Of a DNA stretch of 64,000 nt, positions 32,029-42,259 are shown piece by piece; position 1 is the stretch's first letter; the number at the start of each line of letters is the position of its first letter. The notes under the pieces are model-generated. The model did no database searches. It was given only the letters and a program-made list of their open reading frames with translations, and was not told the origin of the DNA. The stretch is from Deinandra increscens subsp. villosa. Lineage: Eukaryota; Streptophyta; Magnoliopsida; Asterales; Asteraceae. The position numbers were made by a program, and so were the translations under genes. Location of the stretch: contig JBCNJP010000023.1 in assembly GCA_039602395.1 (NCBI GenBank), positions 85,939,324 through 86,003,323 on the forward strand, written 5' to 3'.

Positions 32029-32959
32029 TTCCGAGAACGGCGTTCAGAACAAGGTATGGCCACTATGAATTTACAGTTATGCCTTTTCGATTAACTAATG
32101 TGCCAACAATATTCATGGATCTAATGAATCGGATGTGCAAACCATACCTCGACAAGTTTGTAATTGTGTTTATTGATGACATTTTGATTTACTCCCGCAC
32201 CCGAGAAGAGCATGGTGAACATTTAAGAAAAATATTAGAGTTGTTACGATCTGAGAAACTCTACGCAAAGTTTTCTAAGTGTGACTTTTGGCTAAGAGAA
32301 GTGCAATTTCTGGGTCACATCGTTAGCGAAGCCGGAATTCAAGTAGACCCAGCAAAAGTGGAAGCTATTGCTAAATGGGAGCAACCAAAGAGTCCTACCG
32401 AAATTCAACGTTTCTTAGGACTAGCTGGTTATTATCGAAGATTTATTCAGGATTTTCAAAGATAGCCACACCTCTGACTTCCCTTACCCAGAAAAATGTG
32501 AAATTTGACTGGAAACCTAAGCATACCAATGCTTTTGAGCTGCTTAAACAGAAACTAAGCTCTGCTCCTATACTTTCATTACCAGAGGGTACTGAAAACT
32601 TTGTGGTGTATTGTGATGCTTCTATCAATGGACTCGGATGTGTCTTGATGCAGAAAGATAAGGTAATCGCATACGCATCCAGACAACTCAAAAGGCATGA
32701 AAAGAACTACACCACTCACGACTTGGAATTAGGAGCAATAGTCTCTGGTCTTAAAATTTGGAGACACTACTTATACGGAACAAAATTTGTGATATTCTCC
32801 GATCACAAAAGTTTACAACATTTGTTTAGTCAGAAAGAATTAAATATGCGACAAAGACGCTGGATGGAGGTGTTGAGCGATTACGATTGTGAAATCAAGT
32901 ATCACCCAGGTAAAGCCAATGTGGTGGCAGACGCGCTAAGCAGAAAAGGAAAGAGTTAA
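32029..32959 (+). pseudogene. Reverse transcriptase second part and RNase H of gypsy element A
   Basis: Resumes the frame broken at 24789 with FRTRYGHYEFTVMPF, then the catalytic FIDDILIYS (YXDD-type box), FLGHIVSEAGI and FLGLAGYYRRFI. A one-base frameshift near 32455 closes that frame at 32465; the neighbouring frame carries on with KIATPLTSLTQKNVKF and RNase H (VVYCDASINGLGCVLMQ, THDLELGAIV, FSDHKSLQHL, HPGKANVVADALSRK), holding the expected acidic residues. A second shift near 32955 separates it from integrase. It copied element RNA to DNA when intact. Confidence 0.9.
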
Positions 32960-34430
32960 ACCACTACGAGTTCGAGCCCTGAGATTAGACGTAAGCGTAG
33001 ATTTAATTGGAGAAATCATTGAAGCACAAAAGAAATAGATGGCTGACTCAAATGTCAAACGAGATGAGATGATGACTATCGTAAGGCAATTAACAAAGGA
33101 AGCAGATGGCATCCTCAGACTAGGCAGACGTATATGGGTGCCTAAAGAAGGAGGTTTACGTGATATAATTCTTCGAGAAGCTCACAATTCTAAATATATT
33201 CTTCATCCAGGAGGTGACAAAATATATCAGAATTTGAGGGCTAATTATTGGTGGTCGGGAATGAAAAAGGCAATTGCTGCCTATGTAGAAAAATGCTCAA
33301 CTTGTTTACAAGTAAAGGCTAAGCATCAGAAGCCTGCCGGTTGTCTTCAGCAACTAGAACTCCCCGAGTGGAAGTGGGAAGAAATTACTATGGATTTCGT
33401 GACAAAGCTTCCAAAGACTAGAAGCGGAAACGATGCCATTTGGGTAGTCGTGGACCGTTTGACAAAATCTGCTCACTTCTTACCAATGGCTGAAACTTAT
33501 AATGGAAAGCAACTGTCAAAGCTGTTTGTAAACGAAATCATATCGAAGCATGGAGTGCCAAAGTCTATAATCTCTGATAGAGATAGCAGATTCACCTCTC
33601 ACTTTTGGCAAAGTTTTCAAGAAGCAATGGGGACCAAGTTAAAGTTTAGCATAACTTATCATACACAAACTGATGGGCAGAGTGAGAGAACGATTCAAAC
33701 ACTAGAAGATATGCTAAGATCTTATGTTATAGAATTTGTCGGTAGCTGGGATGATCATCTTCCACTAGTCGAATTTTCATATAATAATAGCTATCATACT
33801 AGTATTCAAATGGCTCCATTTGAAGCATTAAATGGTAGAGAATGTCAAACACCGGTGTGTTGGTCTGAAGTGGGAGAAGGCCAACTCACGGGACCTGAGC
33901 TGATCATGGAAACTACTGAGAAGATTAGGGAAATCCGTAAGAGGCTTAAAACCGCTCAGGACCGACAAAAGAACTATGCAGATCGACGTTGGAGACCACT
34001 TGAGTTTGCAGAGGGAGACATGGTAATGCTGAAAATATCACCTTGGAAGGGTATAATTCGATTTGGAAAAAGAGGAAAATTAAGTCCATAATATATCGGA
34101 CCTTTCAAGATAATATCAAGAGTCGGAGAAGTGGCTTATCAACTAGAATTACCTGAGGAGCTTAGCGGAGTTCACGACGTGTTTCACGTATCGAACCTAC
34201 GGAAATGTATGGTAGATGAAGCTCTCGCGGTTCCGTTAAAAGAAATCAAAATTGATAAAAAGCTAAATTTCACGGAACGGCCCATTGAAATAGTGGAAAG
34301 GATCGCGAAAAAGTTACGCAAGAAGAGGATTTCAATGGTTAAGGTCAAGTGGGACGCTAGACGCGGTCCTGAATATACGTGGGAATCCGAAGTTGACATG
34401 AGAAGAAAATACCCCCAATTATTCAATTAG
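32960..34430 (+). pseudogene. Integrase and chromodomain of gypsy element A
   Basis: The ORF from 33039 covers the HHCC zinc domain (AHNSKYILHPGG then CSTCLQVK), and the catalytic core with D in TMDFVTKLP, D in IISDRDSRF and E in SERTIQTLED (DD35E spacing). A TAA at 34089-34091 interrupts just before YIGPFKIISRVG. The same frame then runs through VHDVFHVSNLRKC to a chromodomain (VKVKWDARRGPEYTWE) and ends at YPQLFN. Codons preceding 33039 also read as related linker but with a TAG at 33036. Chromodomains of this type steer insertion toward marked chromatin in known relatives. Confidence 0.9.
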
Positions 34431-34460
34431 CGCTTAACGAATTCCGGGACGGAATTCCTT

Positions 34461-34474
34461 TAAGGGGGAGAGAA
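34461..34474 (+). other. Polypurine tract of gypsy element A
   Basis: TAAGGGGGAGAGAA immediately precedes TGTAAC, the start of the 3' LTR. Confidence 0.8.
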
Positions 34475-34554
34475 TGTAACCATTGTGTCTAAACCCTAAT
34501 CCGAGCTGGAATTTTTAAAAGGAAAATATTTAAAATTTCAAGAACACAATTTAA

Positions 34555-34744
34555 GGCGGTACGCCTAGGATTGGGAAATCCCAGGCGGTACGCAACCCGT
34601 TTGATAAACGGGTCAGGTTGCGGCACCCATCGGATCCCCGCATACCCGAATCTCAAAATCCGGGCGGTACGCCCCAAATGAGATATTTTGGGGCGGTACG
34701 CTTCGATTCCAGTTCGTTAAAAACTAGGATTTTGGCCTTTATAG
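34555..34744 (+). promoter_or_regulatory. Promoter of the element A LTR with repeated GGCGGTACGC
   Basis: Four copies of GGCGGTACGC begin at 34555, 34584, 34663 and 34692. The last copy is about 37 bp from TTTATAG. The arrangement looks like a transcription factor array in front of a TATA box. Equivalent arrangements occur in two other LTRs in this window. Confidence 0.6.
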
Positions 34745-35344
34745 CCATGTGCACTTGAGAATCAACTCACTTCCGGCCAGAGCTTCTTCTTGGCTATCCT
34801 AGACCTCTGTCACAGCCACATTCAAGCCTTAGGAGCTTTGTGAAAGGGTGGATCTTCACAGGTAAATTTTCTAAATCATCATTTTCATATCAAGACTATG
34901 TTTACTTGATGTATCTCTCACCCATTGCCCAAATTTCATCAACTCAGTGGTGTGGGCTCGTTTTGGTGGTGACTAAAGAGGGTAGAAGCTGAATTTAAGG
35001 ATAGTCAAGGTAAAGATATCTTGATTTATGTTTAAGAAAGTTTTGTATGGTTCTTTGTGATCATGCTCTCATTATATGATCATGGATCATACATACAACC
35101 CCAAATCTGTCCAAGAGAGCTTGATTGGAGACCTAAGAGAGCAAGGAAATCAGAAAAGTTCAGTTATACAAGAATTCCTTCATAAGGTACAACCCTTTAT
35201 GCATGCATGTTGATTTTTCTATAAATAGAAACTTTATAAGTTAAGATAACATGAAACTTTATAATGTATCTCTTGTTTGTTCAGTCCTGGGTCATATCCA
35301 GTGGCTATCGATTCTATTAGGTCGGCTAAGAGGTCCTCTGTGCA

Positions 35345-36436
35345 TAGGGGTGAGCAAAAAACCGAATTAACCGAGCCAGAACCGAATTAACCGATAAAAC
35401 CGAACCAAAAATAACCGAACCGAAGAAAAAACTAATAATAACCGAACCGAAATAACCGAAACCGATATTTGCGGTTCGGTTTCGGTTATTCTTTTTCCAA
35501 TAACCGAATTAACCGAACCGAACCGATCTTATATATAACCATATATGTTGCTATGGTACATTAATAGGCTTGGCATGACGTAATTCTTTGATTTCATCGT
35601 TGAAACTATTGTTTAATGGATATGACTTTAGACTCCATCTTTCTCTTATAATTCGATACATACAAGTTTCTGCACATACTCGGTCCCTCCTATGGTTATG
35701 CTCCTTTGTCACCAGCTCCAATTAACCTTTTGTTTTTTAGACATGATTTATTTCATTATTTCGTAACTTTACATGGATGTCCAGTTCTTCATAATTGATT
35801 TGAGCTTGATTTCTAATTCATTACACATTTATATAACAACAGTGCTGTGATTTTGTTTAAATTATTTCTCTATATAGTTATAATAATGTTACTTTGTTGG
35901 AATGAATTGACATAAATCGAAATATAAGCATTCTATTATCAACTTTAGTAAGAAAAATAAAAATTGTTTGGGACATTGAATGGTTACACAGCAACAGCTA
36001 CTGTAGAATTAGTTTAAGAGATTGTTTGGACAGTCCCACATTGCTTCCAAAACAAACTTGTAGTGATACCTACTATTACAAATTAAATTTTAATCCCAGA
36101 TGGTTAGTTATAGAAAAGTTTCAAGTGAAACTTTGCTTATAAAAGAAAGGACTAGCTTAAACTAATTAAAATCTAGCAACCCACTAGCTTGACTTTTTTA
36201 ATCTTCTTTGGTTAAAAATCCAAGCAAGTTATTGGGTATTATTTTTATGAGAAGTTTAAAATTTTAATCCAATTCGGTTAACCGACCCAAACCGAACCGT
36301 ACTGATATTGAAAACCGATTAACCATAACCGACATTAACCGAAACCGACGGTTAAGAAAATCTGATTAACCGAAAATTCGGTTATGGTCACGGTTAAGGG
36401 TCAAAACCGACCCAAACCGACCCATGCTCACCCCTA
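35345..36436. mobile_element. hAT-type non-autonomous element, 1.09 kb
   Basis: Terminal inverted repeats TAGGGGTGAGCA (35345) and TGCTCACCCCTA (ending 36436), flanked by perfect 8-bp duplications TCTGTGCA at 35337-35344 and 36437-36444. Subterminal regions are packed with AACCGA/AACCGAATTAACCG repeats (35368-35530) and inverted or related forms near the right end (36270-36420). No transposase is encoded. Termini and duplication length are diagnostic of hAT. Confidence 0.95.
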
Positions 36437-36514
36437 TCTGTGCATCCTCAGTCAGAGTCGGCCTAGGGTTTCACTGTGAGGACTGGATGTCCGTTTTGTA
36501 TGCTTGTGTGTTTG

Positions 36515-39095
36515 TTTTTTTTTTGAACAGCAAAAAGGAAATCCATAAAATAAAGCAAGCCGGTTAGAAAGACCTAACCGAACAAGCAAAGTTAAACATA
36601 CAAAAGGGGATTGTCAAGCCAATTGCTCGATGACATAACAAAATACTTATTTCTAGAAGACAAAAACAGAAAAGAACTTCTAACTATGTTCTCGAAAATG
36701 TCAGACTTGTAGAGATCACTCCCGTTATAGATAAAATCGTTACGAAGCTTCCAGATATTCCACCAGGCACAGCAAAAAATCCCGTCCAAAAGTCTTTTCC
36801 TTTTTTGTGAATACATCGAATAATCAAGATGAGTAAGAATCTCCAACGGACTTCCACTTGTGTCAAGATCCAGAGACAACCACGTTTTAAGTTTGAACCA
36901 AATGTTTTTTTATCAAAGAACAGTTGCTAAAAAGATCTACTCCCGATTCAATAGGCTCGTTACAAAAAACGCATCCCAATTTCGCTAACGGAATACCTTT
37001 TTCAATCAGTTTGCATCTAGTCGCAAGTCTGTCCCGCAGTAATCTCCATATAAAAATGTTGATTTTCTTTGGAATATTTTTATTCCAACGAATCTTCAAA
37101 GGAGCCCCTGGTAACGAAACTTTCTCTATCACTTTCCGGACCTGCTTCACCTCGAAAAAGTTGTTACCATCCAAATTCCAAGCCCATCCGTCATTTGCAT
37201 TAGTAATTGAAGTTGAAGCGAGAAGATTTTTAATAGCAAAAAATTGTAGTTCCTCCACACCTCCTCTAATATCGTGCCTCCAACTCCAAATTCTAATGTT
37301 ACCCACGAGCCGATCCGCCACTTTGCACTCTTTATTGGTTTCGAGAGCAAAAAGTCTAGGAAATTTCTGAGCCAAACAGTCATCGCCAATCCAAATGTCT
37401 TCCCAAAAATTAGTGTTCTCGCCATTCCCGGTCACCCGACGAAAACTGTTACTAGGCACTTCACCGCTTGCATGTAACACATTAGCACAACACCAAATAT
37501 CATTCCAAATCCCTCCCCCTTTGGTAACCGAACCCGAGCCAAGATTAAAGTCCCCCCCCCCTTTACCGTAAATAGAAGTAATCACCCGAACCCAAAGATG
37601 CCCTTTATCGTTTAGAAAACCCACTTCCATTTAAGGAGAAGGGCTTTGTTTAAAGCGTCTAAACTCCCAATTCCCAAACCTCCCTTATCTTTAGCCCCAA
37701 GAATCTCGTCCCATTTAACCTAGTGAATTTTGCGATTACCATCCCCCCACCCCAAAAGAATTTTGCCCGAATATTTTCTAGAGCCGACTTAATCGCTCTA
37801 GGCATACGAAATAAAGAAAGGTAGTAAATGGGTAACGCACCTAGCACCAAAAAGATTAACGTAAGTCGACCACCAACGGACAAAAGATTGGCTTTCCATC
37901 TAGCAAGCCATTTTTTGAACTTTTTCATAATCGGTTCCCAAGATTTTATTAAGTCCATTCTTTCGCCCACCGGAACCACGAGATACTTAAACGGTATAAT
38001 CCCCGCAGAACAACCAAGAGAGGAAGCAATACGTTTCACCTCACCTTCGATAATATTCACCCCAAAAACACTGCACTTAGCCACATTCACTTTCATACCG
38101 GACACCTCATGGAAGTGGTGTAAAATTTTACGGATGCACTCGAAATTTTTTTCAGACCAATCACCCACAAAAATCACGTCATCAGCATAAAACAGGTGGG
38201 AAATAGGAATTTTATCATCACCAACTTGAACCGGGTCAAAGTTACCAAGGCTAACCTCATGAACAATCAAAGCATGTAAGCCTTCCATGGTCAAAATAAA
38301 AAGAAATGGGGAAAGGGGGTCACCTTGACGGAGGCCTTTTTCAATAGAGAACTCCTTTGTAGGGCTACCATTCACAAGAACAGAGGACGTGGCTGAGCTC
38401 AGACAAGCCCGAATACGGTCGATCCAGTCAACACCGAATCCCATCTTGCGCATAACCGAAAAAAGAAATTCCCATTCCAACGAGTCGTATGCTTTTTCAA
38501 AATCAACCTTGAATGAACGCAGACTGAACCGGGCTAACCAAATCATCTATAACAAGAGCCAGCCTGTTAGCTAAAATCTTAGCTATAATCTTGTACTACA
38601 CGTTAATAAGACTGATAGGACGGAAATCTTTGATCAACACAGGATAATCATTTTTAGGAATCAGAGTAAAGAACGAAGCGTTACAACCCCGAGGGATTTG
38701 TTTCTTTTCAAAGAAGAAACCAACGAAATCCATAATATCATCCAGCAAAAGACCCCAATGATTTTTCACGAATGTAAAGGAGAAACCGTCAGGTCCCGGA
38801 GCTTTAGAACTACCACAATCCCAAACTGCTTGTCTCACTTCCCCCACCGTCGGACTACGATTCAAGATCTCCAAACCAGAATCCGATAAAGACTTGAAAA
38901 CATGCGAAGGTAACCACATGGGATTAATCGAACAACCTTTTTTGAATCGGACACTATGATACTCGAAAAAGATATTCTTCAGAACCGCAGGATCTTCCAC
39001 CCAAACCCCGTTATGCTTGACCCCCCTAATCGAAGGCAACCGTCTCCTCTTCTTAAGATAAGCGTGAAAAAAATTTGGAGTTTTCGTCCCCCTGG
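36515..39095 (-). mobile_element. 5'-truncated L1-like LINE
   Basis: The minus-strand element ends in a poly(A) tail, seen as ten T at 36515-36524, and is truncated near 39095 just upstream of the GDENSKFFHAYLKK words typical of plant L1 ORF2. Only the reverse transcriptase and C-terminal part remain. I could not find a target duplication, perhaps because the tail or truncation point has decayed. It sits within the 3' LTR of gypsy element A. Confidence 0.85.
36592..39090 (-). pseudogene. LINE ORF2 reverse transcriptase remnant
   Basis: Pieces on the minus strand: 39039-38596 (KAPGPDGFSFTFVK, FTLIPKND, FRPISLINV then a TAG), 38546-37659 (FKVDFEKAYDSLEW, GLRQGDPLSPFLFIL, catalytic FYADDVIFVGDW), 37630-36887 (zf-RVT type, PLKIRWNKNIPKKINIFIWRLL, CVFCNEP), and 36879-36592 (CAWWNIWKLRNDFIY). 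Frames differ between pieces, so there are several frameshifts. Around 38550 SAFIQG is followed directly by a shifted VDFEKAY, pointing to a small internal deletion. The endonuclease domain is missing through truncation. Inactive. Confidence 0.88.
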
Positions 39096-39174
39096 TGCCT
39101 CGGGAACTGATACAGACAGCCGGTCCCGCACCCTCCCCCTCACTTGGCAGGGGGCGGCAGAGGGGGGTGTGACA

Positions 39175-40731
39175 ACTAAGTAATGTGCATGAAGAAAGAC
39201 AAAATATATATATACAGAACAGAAAAATGGAGGGAAAATGAAACGTCGAATAAAAAAAATTACATAATAAATTCAGAAATATAAAAAGTTAAAATCACTT
39301 CCATTTTACCTCCCCCCAACCGTCCCCATTAATACGGTAATAAAAAAATGCAGGTGACGCATTTAATACCACGCGAATCTCATCATCCACCGTCTATAAA
39401 ACTAGGCACTCGATTGAATTTTGAAATCACGCAAACACAGTTCATTAAATTACACATCAAATCACAAAAAACACAGATAAGCAAAAAAATGTCTTCATCT
39501 TCCTCCAACACACAGAAGCCAACAACAACGCTCTCAAAGAGAAAATAACTCGGCAAATAATGCTGGAGTACAACAAGGAGAAACTGCTGATACACGTCCT
39601 CGAACAAAGTTTCGAAAGCCTCCAAGAAAACACACAAGCCAGAGTAGAAATAGCGCAGAAGATAAGCAGTCTGCCAAAGAATTCACTCCAAGATATTGTC
39701 CGTTTGTTTATGATAGACTAGGACAAAACGGATATGGAGCAGATGGAAACAATAAACAAAATACTCGAGGCTATGAGTGCCTCTCTTGAGTTAAAAAGGT
39801 TTTTTTACAACCCTATTAGTAGAAATGTATCTCTGTTATCAAATAATAATAATAATATTTTTTGTATTTCTTCATTTTATTCTTCATTTATGTTGGTTTA
39901 TGTTTACTTTAATTTATTCGAATTATTAAAAATAAAAAACACATATAAAATGATTATTCAAAAAAAACTAACCAGTAATATATAAAAAAGAATTCAAACA
40001 TAGAATTACGCAAACTACAACTAATCACGCAAACGATAAAATTACGCCGATATTAAAATAAATCACGTAAACACAGAAAACTCTAGTATAAAACTAAAAC
40101 AAAACTACTTAACCTCTATCAATGATTCTGCAAAAAAAAAAATCAACTTTAAAAAAATAGGCAAGTGTAACAATAAAATACAGCATTATTACGCACACTA
40201 TAATTGTGTATGACACCAGCTGAAAATACATGAACATATGTTCGAAAATTTTGACATTCTATTATCACGCATTTTACTTGTAATTTCTCGCATGAAGTAA
40301 CACATAAATTTAAGGTCACAACAAACCACGCAACGACATATAATATAAACACAAAAAAAATCATGCAAAAAAATAAAAACAAAAATAAACAACAAAATAA
40401 AAATACGCAATTATTACATAAAAACGCAAACAAAAAAACTCTAACAAAAAGAAAAAACACATGAATATAAGTTTAAAAATTAATTAATTGACTCTCTATA
40501 ATCACGCATGTTGTTTTTATTTTGACGCATGAAGAAACTAGATATAAAACACCTTACAACAAATCACGCAACCTCATGAAGAAACGTTGTGACGTAATCT
40601 CCATATATTTTAATTAAAAACTTTAAATTGACAAAAATGCCCCTTCGTGTCCAGAAAGAAAACGCCACGCGTTGGCCTTCCCTTCCTTCGCACGCTTCAC
40701 ACGGAAAAAAGCTTTTGTATTTGAACTTTCA

Positions 40732-40734
<3 letters not shown>
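39175..40734. other. AT-rich intergenic sequence right of gypsy A
   Basis: Mostly low-complexity A-rich DNA with repeated ATCACGCAAAC/AATTACGC words between 40010 and 40580. One open stretch at 39446-39820 is described separately. No RNA gene seen. Confidence 0.4.
39446..39820 (+). pseudogene. Helical ORF relic interrupted by one TAG
   Basis: One frame stays open over about 125 codons except for a single TAG at 39719-39721. The translation is strongly amphipathic, with words LKEKITRQIMLEYNKEKLL, FESLQENTQARVEIAQKIS and LPKNSLQDIVRLFMID before the TAG, and MEQMETINKILEAMSASLEL after it. Composition is coding-like, unlike the flanking AT repeats. I recognise no family. It could be a decayed exon or a transposon remnant. 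There is no clear in-frame ATG; an ATG at 39489 is in another frame. Confidence 0.3.

Positions 40735-40786
<52 letters not shown>
40735..40786. repeat. (TA)n microsatellite
   Basis: About 26 TA repeats. It marks the left edge of the first foldback element. Confidence 0.95.
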
Positions 40787-40789
<3 letters not shown>

Positions 40790-41435
40790 GTTAGGATCCT
40801 GCGAAAATATATATTAAAACCCACATAACTTTTTCATACGTTAACGATTTTTTATAAAATTTGCGCCAAAAGTCTTAGAATTACGTTATCTTTAATTCTG
40901 GAGTAAAATATTTAAAAAATGTGATGCACATGTGCATCATTATCTTTAGTACTGCACAAAAACGAATTATCATGCGAAAAACACCCTTTATGTTAAAAAC
41001 ATATTTAAAACACTAAAACATTTATGATACTAATGATAATGATACACGGTGCACATTTGCATCATATAATTAAAAAAGTTATAAATTGTTATTTTTTTTC
41101 TTTAAATATAAAGATAACACAACTATAAGATTTAGAGTGCAGTTTGTTTTTAAACCTATTAATGTATACCACATGTATGAGGTTTTTTTTAGTGTGATGC
41201 ACATGTGCATCATTCAATAAAAACACCAAAAAATGATGGAAATATATGACATATGGTGCGACTTAGAAAAAAATATTAACTCATACTAAAAGTATGAGTT
41301 TTTTTTGTGATACACATGTGCACCAAAAAAAACACCGTTAATTTTTTTAGTTTTTATAGGATTAAAGATAACATATTTTAAAACTTTTGGTGCAATTTTT
41401 TTAAAACATATTAACGTATAAAAAGGTTATGTAGG

Positions 41436-41440
<5 letters not shown>
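40787..41440. mobile_element. Foldback element flanked by (TA)n
   Basis: The ends are inverted copies over about 85 bp: TATTAAAACCCACATAAC, ATACGTTAA and CCAAAAGTCTT at the left; the inverse of TATTAAAACCTACATAAC, ATACGTTAA and CCAAAAGTTTT at the right. It lies between two TA microsatellites, so it probably inserted into one. The interior has repeated 18-bp palindromes TGATGCACATGTGCATCA (40922-40939, 41195-41212) and two degenerate copies. No coding sequence. Confidence 0.7.

Positions 41441-41488
<48 letters not shown>
41441..41488. repeat. (TA)n and (GA)n microsatellite
   Basis: A TA run followed by GAGAGA separates the two foldback elements. Confidence 0.9.
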
Positions 41489-41493
<5 letters not shown>

Positions 41494-41499
41494 AAGGGT

Positions 41500-41950
41500 A
41501 AAATGAAACCCAGCTCCAGAGTTGGGAAAACTTTCGAAACACTTCAAAAACGGGTTCAAAAAGTTTTTTTTTTCATTCAATTTTTTTATGGTGATTCTTT
41601 AGGTTATAAGCTACCCCTAGGTGGAAAAAAACAAAAAAAAAACGCCACGGGGATTTTTTTTAAATGTCAAAAAAACGGTCTTGTTACATATGTAACATTG
41701 TATACATATATTGGTTACATATGTAACATTGTATACATATATTGATTACATATGTAACAACCGTTTTTTGAGATTTTTTTTAAAAAAATTGTCGTGGTGT
41801 TTTTTTTGATATTTTTCCACCTAGGGGTAGCCTATAACCTAAAGAATCACCATAAAAAAAATTGAATGAAAAAAAAAACTTCTTGACCCCGTTTTTTAAG
41901 AGTTTTGAAAGTTTTCCCAACTCGAAGTGGTTTTCACCATAACCATCCCC
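41500..41950. mobile_element. Second foldback element with a long hairpin
   Basis: Two arms of about 190 bp (41510-41690 and 41765-41945) are inverted copies, including ACCTAAAGAATCACCAT and GTTTTCCCAAC. The loop has a tandem repeat of about 30 bp built around TTACATATGTAA (three copies, from 41683, 41716 and 41747). TA runs lie on both sides. The transcript would form a long near-perfect hairpin. No protein is coded. Confidence 0.75.
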
Positions 41951-42259
41951 TATATATATATTCTTCATATAAACTGGTGGTTTAAAATGGACTCAAACCA
42001 TTTTTATTCTCGACGATTACAAAATTTGTACCTTCTTTATTCTAATTAAATGAAAGACACACCACAATTATGATATCAATTAATACACCATGTCAAATTG
42101 AAACCCTATCTTCAATGCTTGCAACTGCTAGAATAAGTGCACCAAAGTCGAGTGTGCCAATTGTCAAACTAGACTATCATATTCCTCCTCTTTGTCTCCC
42201 AACCAATTTTGGTTCATTCAAGACCCCAATTAACTATATATTTCGTTCACTTACTTTTC
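41951..42259. other. Unassigned AT-rich spacer
   Basis: Between the foldback element and the LTR relic. No recognisable gene, repeat unit or boundary. Confidence 0.35.

Larger units (their letters stand above)
23362..39174 (+). mobile_element. Chromodomain Ty3/gypsy element A, nested host
   Basis: Plus-strand gypsy element whose gag, protease, reverse transcriptase, RNase H, integrase and chromodomain appear in that order (23362-24789, then 32029-34430), followed by a purine tract and a 3' LTR beginning TGTAAC at 34475. The order PR-RT-RH-INT and the C-terminal chromodomain place it among chromoviruses, Tekay-like by general appearance. It is interrupted by element 2 in reverse transcriptase, and by a hAT element and a LINE in the 3' LTR. 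Stops and frameshifts make it inactive. The left end is lost in the gap. The right end at GGGTGTGACA (39174) is inferred from similarity to the LTR end of element C. Confidence 0.85.
34475..39174 (+). repeat. 3' LTR of gypsy element A, split by two insertions
   Basis: Starts TGTAACCATTGTG. LTR sequence is visible at 34475-35344, about 36445-36514, and probably 39096-39174, where it ends GGGGGTGTGACA, comparable with the GGGGTGTTACA end of element C's LTR. A TATA box (TTTATAG, 34738-34744) is preceded by four GGCGGTACGC motifs (34555, 34584, 34663, 34692). The intervening blocks are a hAT element and a LINE. The right edge is inferred, since the partner LTR is in the gap. Confidence 0.6.
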
